A stretch of 10,204 nt of DNA from Candidatus Eiseniibacteriota bacterium (GCA_030639555.1 DAOWCM010000057.1:1-10204), one strand, 5' to 3'; shown: positions 1-8,428, counted from the first letter of the stretch. The notes: a model not told the origin generated them from the sequence alone. Made by a program: numbers and translations.

Positions 1-1007
1 AGCTGATCTTCTGCCTGAACAAGCCCACGGGCCTTCGGGCCGTCATCGCCATTCACGACACGACGCTCGGCACCTCGGTCGGCGGGACGAGGCTCATGGA
101 GTACGAGCGCGAGGAAGACGCGGTCGTCGACGCGCTGCGGCTCTCGGAGATATCGACGTTCCAGAGCGCATCGTTCGACAGCGACATGGGCGGCGGCGCC
201 GCCGTGCTCATGACCGAGGATGGACAGGAGACCGACGAGGCGTACTTCAGGGCGTTCGGCAGGTTCGTTGAGGGGCTCAAGGGGCTCTTCGTCGCCTACC
301 CGGCGCTCGGAACGACCGACAGGGACTTCCGGTACGTGCGCCGAGAGACGTCGAGCATTGTCCCCATGGAGGGCAGCCACGAGATCACGGCGGTGGGCGT
401 GCTGTGGGGGATGAAGGCGTGCGTCCGCGAGCTGACCGGGAGTTCGAGTCTGAAGGGTCTCCACGTTGCGGTCCAGGGCGTGGGTGACGTCGGGCAGCTT
501 CTGGTCGACGAACTGGTCCGGGAGGAGGCGCGGGTCACCGTCACGGACGTCAGGTACGACGCGCTCAAGGTGGTCCAGGACCGCCATCCCGACGTCGAGA
601 TCGTGAGGCCGGAGCAGATACTCGGGCTGGACTGTTTCGTCCTGTCGCCCTGCGCCGTCGGGCGGATCCTGAACGACGAGACCATTCCCAGGCTCAAGTG
701 CAAGGTGGTCGCGGGAGCAGCCTCCGACCTTCTCGAGGAACCGAGGCACGCCGACGCGCTGAAGGAGCGCGGCATCCTCTACGCGCCCGACTTTGTCATA
801 GGCGGGGCCGAGCTGTACCAGACCGAGCCGGAGTTCGCGGACGCTCCGAGAGAGCGGCTGTTCGAGGAGGCGCGGCGGGTCTACGACGTTGTGGCGGAGA
901 TCGTGACGAGAGCGAAAAAGGAGGGGACGACCCCGTACCGAATCGCCGTGGCCGCGGCGGCAAGGCGCGTGGGTCGCATACGCATGGTGCGCAACATAAT
1001 GTGCTAG
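1..1007 (+). CDS. Leucine dehydrogenase-family protein, 5' truncated, catalytic residues replaced
   Basis: Homologue of the Glu/Leu/Phe/Val dehydrogenases, closest to leucine dehydrogenase (reversible NAD-dependent deamination of leucine to 4-methyl-2-oxopentanoate in the cytoplasm). The frame is open from base 3, so the gene enters from outside the window; by comparison with Bacillus LeuDH only about 15 N-terminal residues are missing, and the ATG at 96 is internal. Visible family marks are AIHDTTLGTSVGGTR (48-92), a GGG at 189-197, GTT at 309-317, a Rossmann GVGDVG followed by VTVTD (about 477-550), and YAPDFVI near 780-800. The family's two active-site lysines are Gln (162-164) and Ala (198-200), the catalytic Asp is Ala (303-305), and the Asn of INAGG is Gly in IGGAE. 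NAD binding may survive; normal amino-acid oxidation probably does not. It lies 44 bases before the HMG-CoA synthase gene and is probably co-transcribed with it. Family membership is secure; a role as sensor, scaffold or altered enzyme is inference. Confidence 0.85.
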   Translation, partial: LIFCLNKPTGLRAVIAIHDTTLGTSVGGTRLMEYEREEDAVVDALRLSEISTFQSASFDSDMGGGAAVLMTEDGQETDEAYFRAFGRFVEGLKGLFVAYPALGTTDRDFRYVRRETSSIVPMEGSHEITAVGVLWGMKACVRELTGSSSLKGLHVAVQGVGDVGQLLVDELVREEARVTVTDVRYDALKVVQDRHPDVEIVRPEQILGLDCFVLSPCAVGRILNDETIPRLKCKVVAGAASDLLEEPRHADALKERGILYAPDFVIGGAELYQTEPEFADAPRERLFEEARRVYDVVAEIVTRAKKEGTTPYRIAVAAAARRVGRIRMVRNIMC

Positions 1008-1051
1008 CGGAAGGTCAACGACAACACGCGCTGGCAGGAAGAGAGGTTTGC

Positions 1052-2098
1052 ATGGCAGGAATCATCGGCTACGGGGCTTACGTCCCGAGGAATCGGATCA
1101 AGGTCGAGGAGATCGCCAAGGTCTGGGGCGCCGACGCACCAAGCTACAAGAAGGGCCTCATGCTGCGTGAGAAGTCCGTTCCGTCACCGGATCAGGACGT
1201 CATCACGATGTCAGTGGAGGCCACGAGACACGCTCTGACGCGCTGCGGAATCGACCCGCAGAAGATCGGGGCCGTGTACATCGGCTCGGAGTCGCACCCA
1301 TACGCGGTCAAGCCGTCCGGCACAGTGGTGGCGGAGGCCATAGGCGCCACGCCGGACTGTCACTGCGTTGACTTCGAGTTCGCGTGCAAAGCAGGTTCGG
1401 AGGCGATGTTCGTGTGCATGGGGCTCGTAGATGCGGGCGCCATCGAGTACGGCCTGGCCATCGGCGCCGACACGTCGCAGGGTGCGCCCGGGGACGCGCT
1501 GGAGTACTCGGCGGCGGCGGGCGCCGCGGCATACATCATCGGTAAGGGTGACGGCGTCGCGAAGATGCTCGCCACTCATTCGTTCATGACCGACACGCCC
1601 GACTTCTGGCGCAGGGAGTACATGCACTACCCGCGGCACGCCGGGCGGTTCACCGGCGAGCCCGCCTACTTCAAGCACGTGATGGGCTGCGCCAACGCTC
1701 TGCTGGAGAAGACCAACTCGAAGCCGTCGGACTACGCCTACGCGGTCTTCCACCAGCCGAACGGCAAGTTCCCGATGAGGGTCGGGCAGATGCTCGGGTT
1801 CACGAAAGAGCAGATAGAGCCGGGGTGGCTGGCGCCGACCTTGGGCAACACGTACTCGGGCAGCTCGCCGATGGGTCTAACGGCGACGCTCGACGTGGCG
1901 AAGCCCGGGGACAAGATCTTCATGGTCTCCTACGGCTCCGGCGCCGGCAGCGACGGGTTCGTCTTCGAGGTGACGGACGAGCTGCCGAAGATGCGCAAGA
2001 AGGCGCCGTTCACGCGTACGCTGCTGGACGAGCACAAGGTGTACATCGACTACGGCACCTACACGAAGTACCGCGGGAAGATCCGCAAGGGCGAATAG
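1052..2098 (+). CDS. Hydroxymethylglutaryl-CoA synthase, archaeal type
   Basis: Condenses acetyl-CoA with acetoacetyl-CoA to HMG-CoA in the cytoplasm. The 348-residue protein starts MAGIIGYGAYVPRNRIKVEE, the usual start of the archaeal-type synthases, and has their length. The Glu-Cys-His catalytic set of the family is present: E80 in GSESHPYAVKPSG, the acyl-accepting C112 in FEFACKAGSEA, and H234 in AVFHQPNGKFP, each one off the numbering I recall for the Staphylococcus enzyme (E79/C111/H233). The C-terminal GNTYSGSSPMGL and SYGSGAGSDGF loops of the fold are also there. The ATG at 1052 is chosen because GAGAGG sits five bases upstream and the protein then begins at the conserved N-terminus; the same frame is open further upstream but overlaps the preceding gene. 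A thiolase and a DUF35 gene follow, the gene trio of the archaeal thiolase/HMG-CoA synthase complex. It could feed the mevalonate pathway, but its place beside methylcrotonyl-CoA carboxylase suggests a link to isovaleryl-CoA metabolism. Confidence 0.9.
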   Translation: MAGIIGYGAYVPRNRIKVEEIAKVWGADAPSYKKGLMLREKSVPSPDQDVITMSVEATRHALTRCGIDPQKIGAVYIGSESHPYAVKPSGTVVAEAIGATPDCHCVDFEFACKAGSEAMFVCMGLVDAGAIEYGLAIGADTSQGAPGDALEYSAAAGAAAYIIGKGDGVAKMLATHSFMTDTPDFWRREYMHYPRHAGRFTGEPAYFKHVMGCANALLEKTNSKPSDYAYAVFHQPNGKFPMRVGQMLGFTKEQIEPGWLAPTLGNTYSGSSPMGLTATLDVAKPGDKIFMVSYGSGAGSDGFVFEVTDELPKMRKKAPFTRTLLDEHKVYIDYGTYTKYRGKIRKGE

Positions 2099-2101
2099 TC
2101 C

Positions 2102-2121
2102 ATCGTGTGGGACGCCACGAT
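2102..2121 (+). other. Small inverted repeat between HMG-CoA synthase and thiolase genes
   Basis: ATCGTG (2102-2107) and CACGAT (2116-2121) form a perfect 6-bp stem with an 8-base loop, three bases after the HMG-CoA synthase stop codon. No T-run follows, so it is not an intrinsic terminator. It could stabilise mRNA ends, but such short stems also arise by chance. Confidence 0.3.
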
Positions 2122-2158
2122 CTTGTGAATGGGGACTTGCTGAACAGGAGAACACAAC

Positions 2159-3316
2159 ATGAGGGATGTAGCTGTTATTGGCGTCGGGATGACGAAGTGG
2201 GGTGAGCTCTGGGAGAAGTCGCTGCGCGACATCTTCGTTGAGAGCGCTCTCGAGGCGGTCAAAGACGCCGGAGTCGACAGAATAGATTCGATGTACGTGG
2301 GCTGCATGACCAGTGGTCTGTTCGTAGGACAGGAGCACCTGGGTTCGCTTCTGGCGGACTACCTCGGCATGGGGCCGATCCCCTCGCTGAGGGTCGAGAC
2401 CGCCTGCGCGTCCGGCGGAGCGGCCTTCAAGCAGGCCGTGATCGAGGTCGGTTCGGGCGTGAGCGACATCGTGCTCGCCGGCGGGGTGGAGAAGATGACG
2501 GACATCGGCGGTGACGGAGCCACGTTCGCGCTTTCGACGGCCGCCGACGCCGAGTACGAGGTCTACAGTGGCGTGACCTTCCCCGGTCTCTACGCCATGA
2601 TGGCCGTGGCGCATATGGACGCCTACGGCACGACGCGGGAGCAGCTGGCCGCCGTGTCGGTCAAGAACCACGCGAATGGTGCGAAGAACCCGCACGCGCA
2701 GTACCCGTTCGAACTGACGGTCGAGCGTGTCCTGAACTCGGTGATGATCTCCGATCCGCTGACCATTCTGGATTGTTCGCCGATCACAGATGGAGCGGCC
2801 GCGGTCATTGTCTGTCCGCTCGACATGGCGAAGGACCTGACGAAAAACAAACCGATCAAGGTCCTCGCCTCGACGCACGCGACCGACACGATCGCGCTGC
2901 ACTCGCGAGAGGACCTCGCGTGGCTCGGCGCCGTTGCGAAGGCGGGTGAGCTGGCTTACAAGCAGGCGGGGCTCTCACCGTCCGACATCGATCTCGTCGA
3001 GGTTCACGACTGCTTCACGATCGCAGAGGTCTGCACGATCGAGGCGCTGGGCTTCTTCGAGAGAGGCAAAGGTGGAGCGAGCGCGGAGAGTGGCGAGAGC
3101 GCCATCGGTGGGCGCATCCCGGTCAACGCGAGCGGTGGACTCAAGTCGAAGGGTCACCCGGTCGGCGCGACGGGCATCGCTCAGATCGTCGAGGTGACGA
3201 AGCAGTTGAGAGGCGAGGCCGACAAGCGCCAGGTCAAGGGCGCCAAGATCGGCATGACTCAGAACATGGGTGGAACGGGCGGATCGTGCGTGGTGCACAT
3301 ACTGGGGGCGGAGTAG
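2159..3316 (+). CDS. Acetyl-CoA acetyltransferase (thiolase), archaeal/SCP-x type
   Basis: Thiolase of 385 residues that interconverts two acetyl-CoA and acetoacetyl-CoA + CoA, by the family. It begins MRDVAVIGVGMTKWGE, typical of the archaeal and SCP-x/SCP2 branch. Catalytic residues visible are the nucleophile C83 in ETACASGGAAF, H283 in EVHDCFTIAEV and H333 in KSKGHPVGATG. The C-terminal motif is NMGGTGGSCVVHIL rather than the CxGGGxG of classical biosynthetic thiolases, as expected for this branch, in which His of HDCF and GHP do the acid/base work. AGGAG at 2146-2150 lies eight bases before the ATG. It is placed between the HMG-CoA synthase and DUF35 genes with gaps of about 60 bases; in archaea the three proteins form one complex in which acetoacetyl-CoA passes from thiolase to synthase. 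Substrate specificity is not certain: other members of this branch cleave longer or branched 3-ketoacyl-CoAs. Confidence 0.88.
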   Translation: MRDVAVIGVGMTKWGELWEKSLRDIFVESALEAVKDAGVDRIDSMYVGCMTSGLFVGQEHLGSLLADYLGMGPIPSLRVETACASGGAAFKQAVIEVGSGVSDIVLAGGVEKMTDIGGDGATFALSTAADAEYEVYSGVTFPGLYAMMAVAHMDAYGTTREQLAAVSVKNHANGAKNPHAQYPFELTVERVLNSVMISDPLTILDCSPITDGAAAVIVCPLDMAKDLTKNKPIKVLASTHATDTIALHSREDLAWLGAVAKAGELAYKQAGLSPSDIDLVEVHDCFTIAEVCTIEALGFFERGKGGASAESGESAIGGRIPVNASGGLKSKGHPVGATGIAQIVEVTKQLRGEADKRQVKGAKIGMTQNMGGTGGSCVVHILGAE

Positions 3317-3361
3317 CCCGCGCAGAAGTGCACTGCAACTGACACGATTCCCTTTCGTTCC

Positions 3362-3366
3362 GGAGG
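3362..3366 (+). promoter_or_regulatory. Strong ribosome binding site before DUF35 gene
   Basis: GGAGG seven bases before the ATG at 3374. It fixes the start of the short DUF35 gene and is one of the best Shine-Dalgarno matches in the window. Confidence 0.7.
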
Positions 3367-3373
3367 ATAAGAG

Positions 3374-3769
3374 ATGTCAACATCAGCACGTTACTGGAGA
3401 GAGATACCACAGCGCTACAGGTACGAAGGCGCCAAGTGCAAGGGCTGCGGCGAGATTTTCTTCCCGCCGCGGGTGATCTGCAAGAGCTGCGGTGGTCGCG
3501 AGTTCGATACTGTCGAGCTTGCGAAGCAGGGCAAGCTCCTGACGCACACGGTCATCAGGGTCGGTCCGTCGCAGTTCTCGGACCAGACCCCCTACGCCGT
3601 CGGCATCGCTGAGCTCGATGACGGCGTCCGGCTGACGGCGCAGATAGCAGACGTAGACTTCGAGGAGCTCAAGGTTGGGATGCCGGTCAAGCTGGAGTTC
3701 CGGAAGGTCCGGGACGAGGGCGAGGCCGGGATCATCTGTTACGGATACAAGTTCGTGCCTGTGAGGTAG
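3374..3769 (+). CDS. DUF35 zinc-ribbon/OB-fold protein, partner of thiolase and HMG-CoA synthase
   Basis: A 131-residue acyl-CoA-associated protein of the DUF35 family. An N-terminal helix region (MSTSARYWREIPQRYRYEG) leads into a rubredoxin-like zinc ribbon with C22-x2-C25 and C36-x2-C39, separated by GEIFFPPRVI, the family's common spacing. An OB-fold follows from about residue 50 to the end, with TPYAVGIAELDDGVRL and KVGMPVKLEF as its strands. In archaea this protein bridges thiolase and HMG-CoA synthase and forms a shared CoA-binding site; elsewhere DUF35 proteins assist SCP-x thiolases acting on steroid or other CoA esters. Here it directly follows both genes, so the bridging role is the natural reading, though it is inferred. 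All four zinc ligands are present and the length is normal for the family. Confidence 0.87.
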   Translation: MSTSARYWREIPQRYRYEGAKCKGCGEIFFPPRVICKSCGGREFDTVELAKQGKLLTHTVIRVGPSQFSDQTPYAVGIAELDDGVRLTAQIADVDFEELKVGMPVKLEFRKVRDEGEAGIICYGYKFVPVR

Positions 3770-3923
3770 CTCGCCTGTGCGGCTGCGCGGGTTCCCCGAA
3801 GGCGGCGTCGGAGCCGCGATGCGCCAGTTCCGGCGCATCGCGAGCGACGCAAGCGAAGCGGGCCGCCCCAGGGGAAGCCCGCACGGCCGCACCAGGCTGA
3901 GTTTCCAACGGAAAGGTCCAGGG
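3770..3923 (+). other. 154-base non-coding gap separating the HMG-CoA synthase block from the carboxylase module
   Basis: No gene is supported here. A GTG at 3777 opens a frame that runs into the carboxylase beta gene, but the 49 residues it would add do not resemble the family and the beta subunit has its normal start at 3924. The gap holds a perfect 11-bp hairpin (listed separately) and a weaker 6-bp stem, GCGGGC (3858-3863) with GCCCGC (3877-3882). I see no convincing promoter and no T-run. It may be a processing or attenuation site dividing two expression units. Confidence 0.5.
3815..3842 (+). repeat. Perfect 11-bp inverted repeat (hairpin) with 6-base loop
   Basis: The arms CGCGATGCGCC (3815-3825) and GGCGCATCGCG (3832-3842) are exact reverse complements around the loop AGTTCC. 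The stem is mostly G:C and would be very stable in RNA. Bases after it are G/C/A-rich with no U-run, so it does not look like a classical intrinsic terminator. It may be a transcript-stabilising or processing hairpin, a protein site, or a member of a genome-wide palindromic repeat family; one window cannot tell. Confidence 0.7.
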
Positions 3924-5531
<1,608 letters not shown>

Positions 5532-5548
5532 GGGAGGCACCGGCAGAC

Positions 5549-6340
5549 ATGGCTTACACGACAATCAGGACGAACGTCACCGATCAGGTTGCGACCATCA
5601 CGCTGACGCGACCCGAGGTGAAGAACGCGTTCAACGACGTTATGCTGGACGAGCTCTTCGACGCCTACGGGAAGTTCGAGTCCGACCCCGCTGTCAGAGT
5701 GGTCGTCCTGACGGGGGAGGGCAACTCGTTCTGTGCGGGCGCCGACCTCAACTACATGAAGAACACGATCAACTACACGTTCGAGGAGAACGTCGCGGAC
5801 GGCATGAGAATCTCCAACGTGATGGAGCGGATACACAGGCTGACCAAGCCGACAGTCGGGCGAGTCAACGGCTACGCCATAGGCGGCGGCGCCGGACTCA
5901 TGGCGGCGAACGATATCGTCGTTGCGGCCGACACGGCCGTCATCAGCCTGTCCGAGGTCAAGATAGGTCTGATCCCAGCGTGCATCTCACCGTATGTCGT
6001 GATGCGCGCCGGGCCCGCCGCGTGCCGCGAGTTCTTCCTCTCCGGAGAGCGCATGAGCGCGGACAAGGCGTTCCGCCTGGGGCTGGTCAATGCGGTCTGC
6101 GCGCTCGACGAGCTGGACGGGTGCGTCGCGGACTTCACCGGCCGGCTCATCTCGAGCGGCCCCGAGGCTCTGCGCGTCTGCAAGGAGCTTCTGGACAACG
6201 TCTACGGCATGCCGCTCGAGGATGCCAAGGGCTACACGGCGAAGGTCATTGCCGAGGTGAGAGTCTCGGATGAAGGTCAGGAAGGCATGTCGGCGTTTCT
6301 TGAGAAGCGCAAGCCCGCGTGGCTTGAGTCCAAGGAGTAG
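5549..6340 (+). CDS. Methylglutaconyl-CoA hydratase (LiuC-like crotonase)
   Basis: Enoyl-CoA hydratase family protein of 263 residues, predicted to interconvert 3-methylglutaconyl-CoA and HMG-CoA. The oxyanion-hole motif CAGADLNYM, the GYAIGGGAGLMAANDI segment and SEVKIGLIPACISPYVV are the wording I associate with LiuC-type hydratases of leucine/isovalerate degradation rather than general short-chain crotonases. The second catalytic glutamate is kept (E136 in SEVKIG), whereas the position of the first crotonase glutamate is G116 in GGGAGL. GGGAGG starts immediately after the preceding stop codon and serves the ATG at 5549. Its setting between the carboxyltransferase and biotin carboxylase genes of a methylcrotonyl-CoA carboxylase strongly supports the substrate. 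Function is inferred from family and context. Confidence 0.85.
   Translation: MAYTTIRTNVTDQVATITLTRPEVKNAFNDVMLDELFDAYGKFESDPAVRVVVLTGEGNSFCAGADLNYMKNTINYTFEENVADGMRISNVMERIHRLTKPTVGRVNGYAIGGGAGLMAANDIVVAADTAVISLSEVKIGLIPACISPYVVMRAGPAACREFFLSGERMSADKAFRLGLVNAVCALDELDGCVADFTGRLISSGPEALRVCKELLDNVYGMPLEDAKGYTAKVIAEVRVSDEGQEGMSAFLEKRKPAWLESKE
6332..6337 (+). promoter_or_regulatory. Ribosome binding site inside the hydratase gene end, serving the GTG of biotin carboxylase
   Basis: AAGGAG overlaps the last codons of the hydratase, 11 bases before the GTG at 6349, with only eight bases between stop and start. This arrangement suggests translational coupling of the two genes. Confidence 0.5.
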
Positions 6341-6348
6341 GTCACCAC

Positions 6349-7851
6349 GTGAAGAAGATCCTCATAGTCAACAGGGGTGAGATCGCTGTCCGGGTGGTCA
6401 GGGCGTGTCGCGACATGGGCATCCCGTCGGCGGTCGTCTACTCGGACGCCGACCGCGCTTCGCTGCACGTGCTCGAGGCGGACGAGGCCGTGCGCATCGG
6501 CCCGGCGCCGGCGCTCGAGAGCTATCTCAACATCGACGCGGTCATAGCGGCCGCACGCGAGGTCGGCGCGGACGCCGTCCATCCGGGCTACGGATTCCTG
6601 GCTGAGAACTGGCGGTTCGCCAAACGCTGCGAGGACGAGGGGCTGACATTCATCGGCCCGACCTCAGACGCGCTCCAGCTGGTCGCCGACAAGATCCGCT
6701 CGCGCGAGACGATGCTCGCGCAGAACGTGCCCATCATTCCGGGCATGCTCTCGAGCGGCGCGGACATGGACGATTACCGCGATAAGGCCGCGGAGATGGG
6801 ATATCCGGTCCTGGTCAAGGCGTCCGCGGGCGGCGGCGGGAAGGGCATGCAGATCGTGCGCGAGGAGGAGAACCTCGAGGCGGCCATCGAGACCTCGAGC
6901 AGGGTGGCGGCCTCCGCGTTCGGGGACGACACGGTCTACATCGAGAAGCTCATCGAGCGCCCACGCCACGTCGAGTTCCAGGTGCTCGCGGACACGCACG
7001 GAAACTGCGTCCACCTGTTCGAGCGCGAGTGCTCGATACAGAGGCGGCACCAGAAGATAGTCGAGGAGTCGCCCTCGTCCGTGGTCGGCAACGAGCTCAG
7101 AGCGAAGATGGGCGCGACGGCGGTCCTTGCGGCAAAGGCCTGCGGCTACACCAACGCGGGCACGGTCGAGTTCCTGCTCGACGAGGACGGCACCAGCTTC
7201 TACTTCCTGGAGGTCAACGCGCGTATCCAGGTCGAACACCCGGTTACCGAGATGGTGACCGGCGTTGACCTGGTGCGTCAGCAGATACTGATAGCCTCGG
7301 GTGAGAAACTTGAGTTCACGCAGGGCGACCTGTCGCAGACGGGCCACGCCATCGAGTGCCGCATCTACGCCGAGGACCCCAGAAACGACTTTCTGCCGAG
7401 TTCAGGGAAGATAACACTGTTCCGCGAGCCGCATGGGCCCGGCGTTCGCCACGACTGCGGCATATACGAGGGGTGGGAGGTGCCGGTTCACTACGATCCG
7501 ATCCTCTCGAAGCTCATCGTTCACGCCGAGGACAGAGACGCCGCGCGGGCGCGCATGAAGCGCGCTCTTGGGGACATGAGCATCCTCGGGATCGCTACCT
7601 GCCTCGAGTACCTCTGGGCGATCATTGACAGCGAAGCCTTCGCGGCGGGCGAGACGCAGACCGATTTCATCGAGAAGCACATGTCGGACTGGCCGAGCGG
7701 CACGGCCTCAGATGAGACGGAGCATCTGGCGCTCATGGCGGCGGCGCTCTCGCTCTCGACGGAGAGCGTGACCGGCGCGGTACGCGAGAAAGCACCGTCC
7801 CCATGGGACACGCTCGGCAGCTGGCGGATCGGGGCGGGCGGCGGCCGCTGA
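6349..7851 (+). CDS. Biotin carboxylase subunit of methylcrotonyl-CoA carboxylase (split alpha subunit)
   Basis: ATP-dependent carboxylation of carrier-bound biotin. The 500 residues begin MKKILIVNRGEIAVRVVRA, the invariant N-terminus of the family, which fixes the GTG start. ATP-grasp marks are HPGYGFLAEN, KASAGGGGKGM, and ERECSIQRRHQKIVEESPS with catalytic K236. The active-site strand EVNARIQVEHPVTE holds E288, N290 and R292, the same numbers as in E. coli AccC; the usual Thr between Asn and Arg is Ala. The protein runs about 50 residues past a free-standing biotin carboxylase (about 450), ending in SPWDTLGSWRIGAGGGR. That resembles the PW..L..WR segment that in fused methylcrotonyl-/propionyl-CoA carboxylase alpha subunits precedes the BT and biotinyl domains. 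With the next gene (167 residues) the total of 667 equals a normal fused alpha subunit, so this looks like the N-terminal part of a split alpha chain. Acetyl-CoA carboxylase use as well cannot be excluded. Confidence 0.9.
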   Translation: MKKILIVNRGEIAVRVVRACRDMGIPSAVVYSDADRASLHVLEADEAVRIGPAPALESYLNIDAVIAAAREVGADAVHPGYGFLAENWRFAKRCEDEGLTFIGPTSDALQLVADKIRSRETMLAQNVPIIPGMLSSGADMDDYRDKAAEMGYPVLVKASAGGGGKGMQIVREEENLEAAIETSSRVAASAFGDDTVYIEKLIERPRHVEFQVLADTHGNCVHLFERECSIQRRHQKIVEESPSSVVGNELRAKMGATAVLAAKACGYTNAGTVEFLLDEDGTSFYFLEVNARIQVEHPVTEMVTGVDLVRQQILIASGEKLEFTQGDLSQTGHAIECRIYAEDPRNDFLPSSGKITLFREPHGPGVRHDCGIYEGWEVPVHYDPILSKLIVHAEDRDAARARMKRALGDMSILGIATCLEYLWAIIDSEAFAAGETQTDFIEKHMSDWPSGTASDETEHLALMAAALSLSTESVTGAVREKAPSPWDTLGSWRIGAGGGR

Positions 7852-7913
7852 CCCGCACGGATCGAGGGTCAGGGGCGCCGTTGCAGCGGCGGCTTCGGGC
7901 GGAAGGCCCATTC

Positions 7914-7918
7914 GGAGG
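7914..7918 (+). promoter_or_regulatory. Ribosome binding site that decides a TTG start
   Basis: GGAGG six bases before TTG at 7925, at ideal spacing. No ATG or GTG in the same frame is available upstream before the frame meets a stop inside the biotin carboxylase gene, so the site is the main argument for TTG initiation of the carrier protein. Confidence 0.7.
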
Positions 7919-7924
7919 AACGAC

Positions 7925-8428
7925 TTGGAATTCGAATTCACGACGGACGGCGAGAAGCGACGGGTCAAGACCGACGGCAGGTCTCCCCGGGCGGAGGTCA
8001 CGATCGATGGCGCCTCCTACGAGGTTGACTGGGTGCGCGTCAGAGACGGCGTCATTTCACTGATGGTCGGCGGGCGCTCGCACACCGTGCAGGTCGCGCG
8101 GCGCGACGGTGGGGTGGACGTCCAGTTGGAGGGGCGTCAGTTCTCGTTCGACACCGGCTCACGTGATGGCGACAGCGCGGTGGCGGCCGGCGCATCCGCG
8201 GGGGCCGGCGGCACCATCAAGGCGCCGATGCCGGGCAACGTGGTCAAGGTCATGGTCGCCGAGGGCGACGAGGTGTCGGTGGGGACCAGTCTCGTTGTTG
8301 TGGAAGCGATGAAGATGGAAAACGAGGTCAAGTCCCCCGTGGACGGCGTCGTTAGGAAGGTAAACGTCGCGGCTGGGGATTCAGTGGGGACTACGGAAGC
8401 GATGATCGAGATCGAACCGGCGGAGTGA
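7925..8428 (+). CDS. Biotin carboxyl carrier protein with BT-like N-terminal part (split alpha subunit)
   Basis: Carries biotin between biotin carboxylase and carboxyltransferase. The C-terminal lipoyl/biotinyl domain (about residues 96-167) has KAPMPGNVVKVMVAEGDEV and the biotinylation motif VVVEAMKMENEV with acceptor K130, 37 residues from the C-terminus as usual. Residues 1-80 are beta-strand-rich with repeated VxxDGxxYEV / VGGRSHTVQV patterns, like the barrel region before the biotinyl domain in fused methylcrotonyl- or propionyl-CoA carboxylase alpha chains. A Gly/Ala-rich linker (about 82-96) joins the two. The start is TTG, supported by GGAGG six bases upstream. The frame stays open upstream through the 73-base gap and past the biotin carboxylase stop codon, so a fused ancestor or a frameshift is possible. 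Its stop codon lies inside the first unit of the tandem repeat at 8425. Confidence 0.87.
   Translation: MEFEFTTDGEKRRVKTDGRSPRAEVTIDGASYEVDWVRVRDGVISLMVGGRSHTVQVARRDGGVDVQLEGRQFSFDTGSRDGDSAVAAGASAGAGGTIKAPMPGNVVKVMVAEGDEVSVGTSLVVVEAMKMENEVKSPVDGVVRKVNVAAGDSVGTTEAMIEIEPAE

Noticed and set aside
698..1051. Upstream extension of the HMG-CoA synthase reading frame by 118 codons
   Set aside because: It overlaps the dehydrogenase-family gene, its translation is Arg-rich and unlike the family, and the ATG at 1052 has a ribosome binding site and the conserved N-terminus.
1877..2902. A 341-codon minus-strand frame spanning the end of HMG-CoA synthase and most of the thiolase
   Set aside because: It crosses two well-supported + strand genes and their gap, shows no motif, and has the amino-acid bias of an antisense frame.
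3858..3882. Second possible stem GCGGGC/GCCCGC in the gap before the carboxyltransferase gene
   Set aside because: Only 6 bp with a 13-base loop in very G+C-rich sequence; not distinguishable from chance, so noted only within the gap entry.
3777..3923. GTG start adding 49 residues to the carboxyltransferase subunit
   Set aside because: The extension contains the 11-bp hairpin, resembles no carboxylase N-terminus, and the ATG at 3924 gives the normal family length.
7849..7924. Programmed +1 frameshift at the biotin carboxylase stop joining it to the carrier protein
   Set aside because: The downstream frame is open, but there is no recognisable slippery signal and a well-spaced GGAGG before TTG supports separate initiation. 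Kept only as an alternative in the split-subunit finding.
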